Shown here piece after piece: positions 46,902 through 54,325 of a stretch of DNA of 64,000 nt. A model generated the notes under the pieces. The model was not told the DNA's origin. It searched no databases and saw only the letters and a program-made list of their open reading frames with translations. The DNA is from a virus. Within the stretch, counting starts at the first letter, position 1; the number at the start of each line of letters is the position of its first letter. The position numbers and the translations under genes were made by a program. Location: IMG/VR virus record IMGVR_UViG_3300037231_000119, positions 1-64,000 of that record; one strand, 5' to 3'.

Positions 46902-47507
46902 ATGATTACCAAAATTGACCTATCTATGAGCAGTATTGACCGCAATGAAATTTATGCGTCATTGGATTCTAAAGCTATCCTCGAAAAGTTTGAATTGCAT
47001 GACGTCAATAAGCTTTTAGAGGATAATGAGGATATTTATTGGACCGGCGAAGCTGAAAAGTATCTAAATGAGACTTTAGGCCTTGAAGTTGTTTGGAGCG
47101 GCAATACCTATAACCATGAGTCAGATCTAACCGATATCATGCAATGGGCCATTATGGCACCTAAAGGCTCTGAACTCTATTCAGACGGCATTCTATTGGT
47201 TCAATTACATCATGGTGGCGACGCACGCGGTAACTATGGGAGTGTCAAGGCATACAAATGGGAAGGAGAAGACACATTCTTCTTTCTAGACACGGTCGTG
47301 GGGTGGTATATTACCGATTTGGAAGGTGAAAGACTCGAAACCAATTTAACTCGGCGTTTCGAATCGGGATATTCTCAAAATCCCACATATGAACTCAATA
47401 AGCATATCGTCAAAATTATTGAAATCAGTGAAGAATCGGCCAAAATTGAATTGGATGATGGCACGGTATGCAATATCAGTCCCGAACATTCGGCTAACTG
47501 GGCTTAA
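46902..47507 (+). CDS. Hypothetical acidic protein
   Basis: 201 aa from MITKIDLSMS (AAAAGGAACTAAT before the start). Soluble, acidic, with LVQLHHGGDARGNYG in the middle: resembles uncharacterised phage proteins. Function unknown. Confidence 0.65.
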   Translation: MITKIDLSMSSIDRNEIYASLDSKAILEKFELHDVNKLLEDNEDIYWTGEAEKYLNETLGLEVVWSGNTYNHESDLTDIMQWAIMAPKGSELYSDGILLVQLHHGGDARGNYGSVKAYKWEGEDTFFFLDTVVGWYITDLEGERLETNLTRRFESGYSQNPTYELNKHIVKIIEISEESAKIELDDGTVCNISPEHSANWA

Positions 47508-47562
47508 TCCGAAAAGTGAATTTTAAGGGGAATCTATAGTGCTCTTATCAAAAGGAACTAAT

Positions 47563-47682
47563 ATGTTTAATAAGAAGCTGTATAAGTTTATGATCAATGG
47601 TAAGAGATACTATACATGCGCCTATTCCGCCGATCAAGCATGGTTCTTCATTCAATGGCGCATTGAAAATGGTAACCCATAA
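47563..47682 (+). CDS. 39-aa hypothetical protein
   Basis: MFNKKLYKFMINGKRYYTCA, then aromatic residues. Leader 47533-47565 duplicates 46871-46904, including the AAAAGGAACTAATATG start region. Such duplication of a working translation start suggests a recently assembled gene. Confidence 0.45.
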   Translation: MFNKKLYKFMINGKRYYTCAYSADQAWFFIQWRIENGNP

Positions 47683-47683
47683 T

Positions 47684-47845
47684 ATGCAAGTTAGAATTAG
47701 TTCTAATATATGTGATCTATCGGGAGTAGGGCTTGAGTACCTGCTAGACGACTCAGGATCTATTAGGGCGGTCTTTTGGAATGGCAATATAGATGGTTGC
47801 GAGACGATTCAGGGCAATTCAGAGATAACCAAGGGTGTTGCTTAA
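47684..47845 (+). CDS. Small hypothetical protein
   Basis: 53 aa from MQVRISSNIC, 1 nt after the previous stop. Acidic beta-rich. Not recognised. Last gene before sigma-54-like site 5. Confidence 0.5.
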   Translation: MQVRISSNICDLSGVGLEYLLDDSGSIRAVFWNGNIDGCETIQGNSEITKGVA

Positions 47846-47922
47846 CTGTCTAAGGTTTTCAATCCGTATAAAAGATATACGGCATTCTTTTACTGCATAC
47901 ACGATTTTATTAGCTTTTATCT

Positions 47923-47938
47923 TGGCCCTTCGATTGCA
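47923..47938 (+). promoter_or_regulatory. Sigma-54-like promoter 5
   Basis: TGGCCCTTCGATTGCA, identical to site 3 as part of a 44-bp duplicated block (47903-47946). The ATG at 47952 is only 13 nt downstream, so the leader is very short. Confidence 0.7.
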
Positions 47939-47951
47939 ATACTATATAACC

Positions 47952-48107
47952 ATGAGAACGATAGAAATAACCTACAAGATCAAGGGAGAATTGAAAGAAT
48001 CGAGTTACAACGTTCGGACTAGTGGGGAAGCGATTAGGCTCCTTCTAAGCGGTCTGTCTAGACGTGATAAACTCAGTTTCAAAATAGTCAAAATATCAAT
48101 GATTTGA
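47952..48107 (+). CDS. Small basic protein
   Basis: 51 aa from MRTIEITYKIKGELKE; predicted beta-beta-alpha. An open frame upstream is discounted, since it contains the promoter. Not recognised. Confidence 0.5.
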   Translation: MRTIEITYKIKGELKESSYNVRTSGEAIRLLLSGLSRRDKLSFKIVKISMI

Positions 48108-48116
48108 AAGGATTAT

Positions 48117-48314
48117 ATGGCCAAGATTATCGATTTAAAGACTCGGGAAGTGTTAGCTGATCTGCCAGTAAAGTTGACTAGTCGCGTAGTGACTCTTTGG
48201 GCATCTCCTAAGAAATTCAACTTGTATGCCATTGCCGTGACTTCCTTCGGTGCATCTACATATCTGGGAAATATAACGGGTCCCATCAAAACGATTACAA
48301 AGAAAGTAGGATAA
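48117..48314 (+). CDS. Small basic hypothetical protein
   Basis: 65 aa, starting MAKIIDLKTREVLADLPVKL, with GAAAGGATTAT before the start. Not recognised. Confidence 0.6.
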   Translation: MAKIIDLKTREVLADLPVKLTSRVVTLWASPKKFNLYAIAVTSFGASTYLGNITGPIKTITKKVG

Positions 48315-48315
48315 T

Positions 48316-48876
48316 GTGTTGAAACTTAAAAAGACTTATGAATTTGAAAAAATTGGCTTGAATGAAGTAATCGGATTGAAAGTTGCAATGGAAGAAGTTT
48401 TGCAACCAATTGTGAACCATCTAGAGCGGTCAATTCATTGGATTGATGATCTTAAGTTTTCCGAGACTGAGTACCGCTCTAGGGATGGTTTTATACCCTA
48501 TGAGTCAAATTGCGGTGGAATGGAATTGTGCGAGATTATCCCAAAGTGTGAGGAATATAACTTTTCATTCCTAGAATTTGGGGAATGTGACGAATGCAAT
48601 GGTGAAACGCAATGCGGTTATGAAGGTATGGAGTGTGCGGGCGATTCGGAGGGCCATAATGATGCTAAGTTGCGCGTATGGCTTAAGTTCGAAGGTATTG
48701 AGAATGGTATCATGAGTTTCTATCTCGTTCTATCTGGCGGCAATGGAGATGCGCCATACTTCAGGGAGAAGTCTTCTACTACATACTTTGAAAGTGAATT
48801 CAAAGCTTGCTCACTTGAGGCATTCAAACGAATCGCAACGGGGCATGTTGCCGAACTATTGAAGGTAATGAAGTAA
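48316..48876 (+). CDS. Hypothetical protein, GTG start
   Basis: 186 aa from GTG 48316, 1 nt after the previous stop. CDECNGETQCGYEGMEC in the middle is a possible metal site. The C-terminus contains FYLVLSGGNGDAPYFRE. Not recognised. Confidence 0.6.
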   Translation: MLKLKKTYEFEKIGLNEVIGLKVAMEEVLQPIVNHLERSIHWIDDLKFSETEYRSRDGFIPYESNCGGMELCEIIPKCEEYNFSFLEFGECDECNGETQCGYEGMECAGDSEGHNDAKLRVWLKFEGIENGIMSFYLVLSGGNGDAPYFREKSSTTYFESEFKACSLEAFKRIATGHVAELLKVMK

Positions 48877-48904
48877 TTCAAAAGTGAATTTTTGAAAGGA
48901 ATAT

Positions 48905-49435
48905 ATGAATAAAGAAATCAAAGCATTGAACAATAAATTGGCCAACATTTCAGATAACGAATTTGCGATCAAACAAGAATTGCAACTGGCCTGGAATAAA
49001 GTGTTTGACGATATGAGTGTCCTTCGTGATGCAATTACCAAAGTTGAAGCGTCCAATGAGTACACTTGGGAGTCTAGAGGCGAGGATATTTGTTCCTGGA
49101 TTCGATTCGATACTAAGTCTTTTGATGATTGTGCTGAGTATCTGAAAGAATACTTGAGGAATGAACATTACGTCGAAATTGACTTCGAAAACGATGCTTT
49201 GTTGTATTCCATGGGTCCATCTATTATCATCAATGAGGATGGTGACGTCCTAGATCAAGACGGCGATAAATGGTTCATCAATAAGGATGATTATCGAGAC
49301 GAGGATTCTGGCGACTTGAATGAAGGTAAACGAAATGAATTGATTGAAGCTTATATGGAAAAAACGGGTTGCTATCCTGGAGTATTCCGCACCGACCGTC
49401 ATGGCAATGTTTTTGCGGTCAGTACTAAAGCCTGA
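48905..49435 (+). CDS. Hypothetical acidic protein
   Basis: 176 aa. Coiled N-terminus (MNKEIKALNNKLANISDNE), acidic middle and C-terminus with FRTDRHGNVF. Preceded by a variant of the AAGTGAATTTT leader cassette. Not recognised. Confidence 0.65.
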   Translation: MNKEIKALNNKLANISDNEFAIKQELQLAWNKVFDDMSVLRDAITKVEASNEYTWESRGEDICSWIRFDTKSFDDCAEYLKEYLRNEHYVEIDFENDALLYSMGPSIIINEDGDVLDQDGDKWFINKDDYRDEDSGDLNEGKRNELIEAYMEKTGCYPGVFRTDRHGNVFAVSTKA

Positions 49436-49464
49436 AAAGTGAATTTTAAGGAGAACTAAACTAT

Positions 49465-49695
49465 ATGAACCACTACTTTACATTGTTTTTCACTGAAGAC
49501 TATGAGCCAACTGATCAAGAGATACATTACTTTGAAGCCTTTACAGGTCGGGAGATAGGTGTAGGAGATGGATTCATTAATGTGTATACGATTGACGAGA
49601 CCATCATAAAAGACTTGATCGATATTATCGGCGAATTCTACATCAGTGAAGTTAGTCCTGCTTTGACCGTAGAAGTGAATTTTAAGGAGAATTGA
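49465..49695 (+). CDS. Small acidic protein
   Basis: 76 aa from MNHYFTLFFTEDYE. Its last residues VEVNFKEN are encoded by a leader cassette. Start lies 11 nt after AAGGAG. Not recognised. Confidence 0.6.
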   Translation: MNHYFTLFFTEDYEPTDQEIHYFEAFTGREIGVGDGFINVYTIDETIIKDLIDIIGEFYISEVSPALTVEVNFKEN

Positions 49696-49696
49696 T

Positions 49697-49894
49697 ATGT
49701 ATACATTTATTGTTCTAGTAACCGATGAACCGATGCAGTCCTTCACAAGTGTAGTATCAGCTATTGATTATGCGGCCAGACATGTCTATCTGCCAGTGGA
49801 AAAAGGGCGTGCTTGTTGTAAGGCGCTTAATGAGGGAAGACCATATGCATATAGTTATGGATTTAAAGAAGTAGAAATTAGAGTGGAGAATTGA
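49697..49894 (+). CDS. Small hypothetical protein
   Basis: 65 aa, MYTFIVLVTDEPMQSFTSVV. Start preceded by the cassette. Ends in a further EVEIRVEN, so the repeated cassette end is again in coding sequence. Not recognised. Confidence 0.6.
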   Translation: MYTFIVLVTDEPMQSFTSVVSAIDYAARHVYLPVEKGRACCKALNEGRPYAYSYGFKEVEIRVEN

Positions 49895-49895
49895 T

Positions 49896-50048
49896 ATGAC
49901 CGCATTCGTAATCGGCTTAGGTATTGTCTGGCTAGTAACCGCCTTATCGGGAAAGGATTTCAAAGTCACGGGCTTTGGAGGCATCCTCCTCGCTATAGGT
50001 ATCTGTTATGGACTGGGATCTTTAGTTCTACTTCTTTTAAAGAGGTAG
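49896..50048 (+). CDS. Small two-span membrane protein
   Basis: 50 aa. Hydrophobic helices at about 3-17 and 28-48 around a short polar loop, and a basic LKR end. Ribosome-binding GGAG 8 nt upstream. Holin-sized, but not linked to lysis genes. Confidence 0.5.
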   Translation: MTAFVIGLGIVWLVTALSGKDFKVTGFGGILLAIGICYGLGSLVLLLLKR

Positions 50049-50127
50049 GTGTATAGCAGATTAACAGCCGACAATAAGTTACCCGAAAAGTGAATTTCAG
50101 CATCCAATAATTTCAAGTACTTAAGCT

Positions 50128-50143
50128 TGGCACAACAATAGCA
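50128..50143 (+). promoter_or_regulatory. Sigma-54-like promoter 6
   Basis: TGGCACAACAATAGCA, 29 nt upstream of the ATG at 50172; GG-N10-GC conserved. Preceded by TTTCAAGTACTTAAGC. Confidence 0.6.
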
Positions 50144-50171
50144 ATAGATAGTAATAAGAGGTAATTTAAAA

Positions 50172-50582
50172 ATGCGATCACTACGGTCAAATCTAGTTCT
50201 GGTATCGGCCTACGGTTCTAAACTCTCGAATGAGCAAAATCATGCCAACCATGAGAAGGCCATTGAAATGCTTGAGAGAGACAACGTTCGATTCCAGGTA
50301 GTCAATGGAGTCTATAAGGGAGCCAAGGAGCTTGTATTCCTAATGGCTAGCACTGACACTGATACACATGACCAAAATGTGACGACCGCTTATATGTTAG
50401 GGCACTTGTTTAATCAAGAGAGTCTACTTGAAGTTCATAACGACAATACGGCGGTACTTCACTACTTGGGAGGCGAGAGCGTTAGCCTTGGGAAGTTTCA
50501 GGAAGTTAGTGAATTTGAAGCTTTGAGTCACGATTCATATACGCATGAGCCAGTATTGGATCGATATTTTGTGGTTAAGTAA
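50172..50582 (+). CDS. Hypothetical protein, DUF3293-like
   Basis: 136 aa. The pattern LVSAYGSKLS-N-N...A, GVYKGAKE, then a Leu/His-rich end resembles DUF3293-type phage proteins (VSAxRxxxSxxxN, GxYxGxxExS). Function unknown. First gene behind sigma-54-like site 6. Confidence 0.5.
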   Translation: MRSLRSNLVLVSAYGSKLSNEQNHANHEKAIEMLERDNVRFQVVNGVYKGAKELVFLMASTDTDTHDQNVTTAYMLGHLFNQESLLEVHNDNTAVLHYLGGESVSLGKFQEVSEFEALSHDSYTHEPVLDRYFVVK

Positions 50583-50603
50583 TTAAAACTTAAGGAGAAT
50601 AGT

Positions 50604-51584
50604 ATGAGTATTAAGGGGTTCAAAGCAATGAGTGCAGATATGACCTGCCGTGAGTTTAAATTCAAAGTAGGTAAAACCTATACTACCGATACGGTTACTA
50701 TGTGTTCTAGCGGGTTTCATTTTTGTGAGAATGCGTTTGATGTATACAATTACTATCCTAAGAGCGTCAATACGGTCGTATGTGAAATAGAAGCGTTAGG
50801 TGAAGTTCTTAAAGAGGGAGATAAAAGCGCAACTAATAAAATTAAGATCATTAGAAAATTAACAGAAACCGATTTACTTAATCTTTGGATTAAACGAACG
50901 AACTCGGGCTATGGGAACTCGGGCAATAGGAACTCGGGCGATTGGAACTCGGGCGATTGGAACTCGGGCTATGGGAACTCGGGCAATAGGAACTCGGGCG
51001 ATGGGAACTCGGGCGATTGGAACTCGGGCAATAGGAACTCGGGCAATAGGAACTCGGGCGATGGGAACTCGGGCGATTGGAACTCGGGCAATAGGAACTC
51101 GGGCTATGGGAACTCGGGCAATAGGAACTCGGGCTATGGGAACTCGGGCAATAGGAACTCGGGCGATTGGAACTCGGGCGATGGGAACTCGGGCTATTTT
51201 AATACAACTATTCCAGTTTATCTCTTCAATAAGCCATCCACTATGGTCTACTCGGAGGAATTTGAAAATCGTATTAGAGGCTTATCTGTCAAGCCTATTC
51301 TTGAATGGGTTGGAATGGACACTATGACTGAGGAAGAAAAAACGATTTACCCATCCCACAAAACTACAGGCGGATTCCTACGTAAAACAGATAGGTTCGA
51401 CTGGCGCTATCTGACCAATGAAGATAAGGAATTCATTAAGGCACTTCCAAATTTCGATGATAGCTTGTTTAAACAAATCAGTAATGGTGTCAGTCTTTCA
51501 GATAATGTGGAAGTTACTATTAATGGTAAAACTAAAACTATCTCCAAGGCTAAGGCTATTGAGATGGGGTTAATCGAAGAATAG
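50604..51584 (+). CDS. DUF7666-like protein with 20 NSGxx pentapeptide repeats
   Basis: 326 aa. Residues 1-95 match a common phage domain (KGFKAMSADMTCREF, VGKTY, CSSGFHFCENAFDVYNYY, VVCEIEALGEV). At 100-199 come 20 perfect pentapeptides NSG-(YG, NR, DW, DG), the last YF. The C-terminal 125 residues are unrelated, with FDWRYLTNEDKEFIKALP. Pentapeptide repeats fold as right-handed beta-helices that can mimic DNA. The repeat array is coded by a 15-bp tandem unit. Confidence 0.8.
   Translation: MSIKGFKAMSADMTCREFKFKVGKTYTTDTVTMCSSGFHFCENAFDVYNYYPKSVNTVVCEIEALGEVLKEGDKSATNKIKIIRKLTETDLLNLWIKRTNSGYGNSGNRNSGDWNSGDWNSGYGNSGNRNSGDGNSGDWNSGNRNSGNRNSGDGNSGDWNSGNRNSGYGNSGNRNSGYGNSGNRNSGDWNSGDGNSGYFNTTIPVYLFNKPSTMVYSEEFENRIRGLSVKPILEWVGMDTMTEEEKTIYPSHKTTGGFLRKTDRFDWRYLTNEDKEFIKALPNFDDSLFKQISNGVSLSDNVEVTINGKTKTISKAKAIEMGLIEE
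50901..51200 (+). repeat. 15-bp tandem repeat coding NSGxx pentapeptides
   Basis: Twenty units of AACTCGGGC plus two variable codons. Only four codon pairs are used (TAT-GGG, AAT-AGG, GAT-TGG, GAT-GGG) besides the terminal TAT-TTT. Fixed codons are 100 percent identical, a sign of recent expansion. Unit loss or gain keeps frame. Confidence 0.95.
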
Positions 51585-51629
51585 GGTCAGAAGTGATTTT
51601 TAACAAAAGTGAATTTTAAGGGGAATGGT

Positions 51630-52007
51630 ATGTTGAAGAAGAATGCAATGAGATGGGTTAAGGCTTTGAGATCTGGTAAGTATAAACAGGGAGATCAATT
51701 TTTAATGAGGGGAGATGAAGACTCAGTCCATAGATTTTGTTGCCTCGGGGTATTGGCAGCCATCAATGGAGTTGAGGTTGAACCAGACGATCGTCAGGCT
51801 CTTGATAACGGCTTGCATGTGGACTGTGACCTCGCCACCGAAGCGGGAAGAATCTATAAGCTCGATGAATATAACAACCGTTTTCCAATTAAACTGAAGG
51901 TGGGAGGAAAACTGTGGTCTTACCAATCGTTGGCGGATGCTAATGATAGTGGTGCAAGTTTTAAGGTCATCGCAACTTGGATTGAAAAGAACTATAGGTT
52001 AATTTAG
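51630..52007 (+). CDS. Conserved phage protein with CCLGVL motif
   Basis: 125 aa from MLKKNAMRWV, after the cassette AAGGGG. WVKALRSGKYKQG, HRFCCLGVLAAI, LADANDSGASFKVIATWIEK form a pattern known from many phages (LNDxxxxSFxxIAxxIE). Function unknown. Confidence 0.7.
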   Translation: MLKKNAMRWVKALRSGKYKQGDQFLMRGDEDSVHRFCCLGVLAAINGVEVEPDDRQALDNGLHVDCDLATEAGRIYKLDEYNNRFPIKLKVGGKLWSYQSLADANDSGASFKVIATWIEKNYRLI

Positions 52008-52053
52008 TTCCAGAAGTGAATTTTCAGCGTCGATAAACAATAAGAAGGAAAAT

Positions 52054-52806
52054 ATGAATAACGGTATTAAGTTGATCTTGATCTTGGTTGGATGTGTTGT
52101 GTTGAATGGCTGCGGTGGGAGTCAAGGTAATACGGGCGCAACGGGAGCACAAGGCAATGACGGAGCGGTCGGCGCAACTGGTGTAACCGGTCCTACGGCA
52201 TCTCCTAGTCCAACGGCAACCGAGTCAGCTGCTCAAGTATTGGTTGATGAAGTTAATGCTTCTAGGGAGTTACAAGGACAAGCTCCATTCACTTCCGGTC
52301 TTGCTTGTACGGTCCAAGCAGTTGGATCTGGCCAATGGTTGTCGGCTTCTAGTCCCGGGTACGTCGCCTTGACTGCGGCACAACAGACAGCGGAGGGTAT
52401 TATTACGGTTCTGGCCGGTTCTAAGTCCTATCCCTATCTGTTCACCGGCTCGTTTGACCAGGTTAATAGCGGTCCAGGGGCCAACAGCCTATTGCCAACG
52501 GCCTTGCAACCACTATTCTTGGCCAATAACTATAAGATCGGCTGTAATGGTCAACTTGTGATTACTCAAGCTGGATACTATACGTTGGATATGAACAGCG
52601 ATGATGGATCGATCCTAACCATTGACGGTGTTCAGGTCATCAATAATGACGGTAACCATGCCATGACTGATGGAACGGGCGTATACTTCTTTACTGAGGC
52701 AGTCCATACGTTTAGCTTGCTCTATGCTCAATCTGGTGGTGGTAACTTTGGATTGGTGCTTCAGTCTAATGGCACGGTTCTCGATGGTTCGTTGTTCTAT
52801 CATTAA
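52054..52806 (+). CDS. Lipoprotein with collagen-like stretch and PA14 domain
   Basis: 250 aa. Signal peptide with lipobox LNGC (Cys20). Residues 21-48 are collagen-like GxY triplets (GNTGATGAQGNDGAVGATG), then a Pro/Thr/Ser linker. Residues about 125-247 match PA14: AGYYTLDMNSDDGSILTIDG, then VHTFSLLYAQSGGGNFGL. PA14 binds carbohydrates. Predicted host-surface lipoprotein made during infection, displaying a sugar-binding domain on a stalk. Monocistronic, followed by a terminator. Confidence 0.8.
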   Translation: MNNGIKLILILVGCVVLNGCGGSQGNTGATGAQGNDGAVGATGVTGPTASPSPTATESAAQVLVDEVNASRELQGQAPFTSGLACTVQAVGSGQWLSASSPGYVALTAAQQTAEGIITVLAGSKSYPYLFTGSFDQVNSGPGANSLLPTALQPLFLANNYKIGCNGQLVITQAGYYTLDMNSDDGSILTIDGVQVINNDGNHAMTDGTGVYFFTEAVHTFSLLYAQSGGGNFGLVLQSNGTVLDGSLFYH

Positions 52807-52817
52807 TAGTTAAGGCG

Positions 52818-52855
52818 CCCCATATGTGATTTTAGGGTTGCATATGGGATTTTTT
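52818..52855 (+). terminator. Rho-independent terminator after the PA14 lipoprotein
   Basis: Perfect 8-bp stem CCCATATG (52819-52826) / CATATGGG (52841-52848), 14-nt loop, followed by ATTTTTT. Confidence 0.8.
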
Positions 52856-52885
52856 ATAAAAGTGAATTTTAACAAAGGAGTTTAT

Positions 52886-53203
52886 ATGAATAAGATCTTG
52901 ATCGGCTTGTCTTTCTTGGTAATGTCCTGTGGTTCTGGTTCCTCTAGTCCATTCGCCCCTTCTTGTCAGACGGGTCAGTTACTTGGATATGACAATCAAT
53001 GCTATTCCTGTAATACCGGTACCCCAGAATACGCATCGGGGGAATTTGGATACTGTAGTTCCATAAATTCTGGGGGAGTTACTTGTTGTTCTACGGAATT
53101 CTGGAACTATAATAACATTACTTGTGAGCCAAGAACCCCATGGTTGTGTTCGGATGCACTATGCCACTCTTCAAATATTGGAGTTTGTGTTTATCTTCCA
53201 TGA
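52886..53203 (+). CDS. Cys-rich lipoprotein
   Basis: 105 aa from MNKILIGLSF; lipobox VMSC (Cys15). The mature part holds about 13 Cys (CQTG, CYSC, TCCST, CEPR, CSDALCHSS, CVYLP), probably disulphide-bonded. Start fixed by AAAGGAG 7 nt upstream. Secreted surface protein; function unknown. Confidence 0.7.
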   Translation: MNKILIGLSFLVMSCGSGSSSPFAPSCQTGQLLGYDNQCYSCNTGTPEYASGEFGYCSSINSGGVTCCSTEFWNYNNITCEPRTPWLCSDALCHSSNIGVCVYLP

Positions 53204-53229
53204 GAAGTGAATTTTAAGGAGAATTCTAT

Positions 53230-53451
53230 ATGACCAAATATGAAGAAAGTCAACAAGCTAAAAGAATTCTGGCCGGTCAGTTTTATGCCGCTCCACCATA
53301 TGAAGGATGGGCTAAGCTTTATGTGGACGCCGAACGTGGTATTCCAAAGGCTTGGTATAACGATTTCATTGACGAATTGGTTAGTGAAGATGTGCACTAC
53401 AGACATCAGCTTGAGGAGTCGGTGAGATATTTTGGGGTGCATTGGGTATGA
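53230..53451 (+). CDS. Small hypothetical protein
   Basis: 73 aa, MTKYEESQQAKRILAGQF, with a cassette AAGGAG before the start. Not recognised. Overlaps the next start (ATGA). Confidence 0.6.
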   Translation: MTKYEESQQAKRILAGQFYAAPPYEGWAKLYVDAERGIPKAWYNDFIDELVSEDVHYRHQLEESVRYFGVHWV

Positions 53452-53660
53452 CAGACGTAGTTTTTAGGGCAGACTTAGAACCAATGAGCTGTTCAACTTG
53501 TAATGTTCCTCTGAAGAAAGCTTCATATGTTCCAGGAAACCATGGACTTTATTGTAATATATGTGTTGAATTCGTGGAAGAAATTGAAGAAGAGGGGGAG
53601 CAAGAAATTGTGGAAGATAGTGGGGTTGTGCCAGAAGTGAATTTTGAGGAGGCAGTATGA
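53448..53660 (+). CDS. Zinc-ribbon protein with acidic tail
   Basis: 70 aa from MTDVVFRADL. CSTCN and CNIC are about 22 residues apart; then Glu-rich EEIEEEGEQE. Its last codons (VPEVNFEEAV) are coded by a cassette copy. ATGA overlap on both sides. Confidence 0.6.
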   Translation: MTDVVFRADLEPMSCSTCNVPLKKASYVPGNHGLYCNICVEFVEEIEEEGEQEIVEDSGVVPEVNFEEAV

Positions 53661-53863
53661 AAAGTGTTTTTCTGGTAGAGTCAGGAGAGAGATATGAGGG
53701 ATCGGTTGTTATAGGAGTTTATAGATCCCGAGGCGGTGTTGTTCAGGCAGCGATGGATGAACAGGAGGATCACGAAGGAAAATGGGTTAAGAACAATCAC
53801 TCTTCTTATTGAACCAATGGATCCGACTATGTGCGCATAACTGAAATTGACGTTGAGGAGTAA
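53657..53863 (+). pseudogene. Small protein gene with in-frame TGA
   Basis: 51 codons to TGA at 53810-53812, then the same frame stays open for 16 more codons (TNGSDYVRITEIDVEE) to TAA at 53863, 3 nt before the next gene. The tail looks like the natural C-terminus of phage proteins of the form MKxVFLVESGE...YxxITExDVEE. The TGA may be a nonsense mutation or be read through. Confidence 0.55.
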
Positions 53864-53866
53864 AAT

Positions 53867-54055
53867 ATGGATTTTGTTAATGGAGATACTGTGATCATGA
53901 AGTCTGGTGGACCTACTATGATCGTTATAGATGAAAACACAAAGTATGGTTATGTAACCTGCGCATGGTTTGATAGAAATGGTGAAGTTCATCAAAATAA
54001 CTTTCTTCCCATTACATTGGAAAAATATAGGCGCCCAAGGCCAGGTCCAAGATGA
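53867..54055 (+). CDS. DUF2158-like small protein
   Basis: 62 aa: NGDTVIMKSGGPTMIVID, then CAWFDRNG...NFLPITLEKY, matching the short DUF2158/YodC family pattern (GDxVxLKSGGPxMTV, CxWF). Function unknown. ATGA overlap with the next gene. Confidence 0.8.
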   Translation: MDFVNGDTVIMKSGGPTMIVIDENTKYGYVTCAWFDRNGEVHQNNFLPITLEKYRRPRPGPR

Positions 54056-54150
54056 GTGCGCCAGGACCAACCAAGTTAGATAGGCAAATGGCCCATGTAT
54101 GTTTTCTATTGTCGATTGTGATTTTTGTGATAGTGTGGAAACTGAAATGA
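54052..54150 (+). CDS. 32-aa membrane protein
   Basis: Hydrophilic first 13 residues, then a helix AHVCFLLSIVIFVIVW. ATGA overlap with the DUF2158-like gene. Tentative because short. Confidence 0.45.
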   Translation: MSAPGPTKLDRQMAHVCFLLSIVIFVIVWKLK

Positions 54151-54157
54151 GTAATTT

Positions 54158-54325
54158 ATGAAATATTTGAAAGTGATTTTGCAGCCAATTAAAATTAAGG
54201 GTGACTTGGATGATGAAACCCAACTACAGCAGGATGTGTATGAGAAAGTAATGAATATGATCGAGTCGGAAACATTGTCGTTCCAGGTGGACGACGAGGA
54301 AGAGGAAGACGACTGTGACTTCTAA
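54158..54325 (+). CDS. Small protein with acidic tail
   Basis: 55 aa: MKYLKVILQPIKIKGDLDDE, ending in EEEEDDCDF. Overlaps the next gene by 11 bp. Not recognised. Confidence 0.5.
   Translation: MKYLKVILQPIKIKGDLDDETQLQQDVYEKVMNMIESETLSFQVDDEEEEDDCDF

Larger units (their letters stand above)
47514..53652 (+). repeat. Dispersed leader cassette AAGTGAATTTTAAGGAG
   Basis: Ten copies or variants occur between genes at 47514, 48882, 49437, 49673, 50088, 51607, 52014, 52860, 53205 and 53635. The full form AAGTGAATTTTAAGGAG is at 49437, 49673 and 53205. Most end in a ribosome-binding sequence 6-13 nt before an ATG. The 5' AAGTGAATTTT is conserved beyond what binding to 16S rRNA needs. The 49673 copy also codes for the last residues of the gene before it. 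Confidence 0.75.

Noticed and set aside
50911-51327. 138-aa frame of MGTRAIG repeats
   Set aside because: It is the second frame of the 15-bp repeat array; the main frame has matching domains on both sides.
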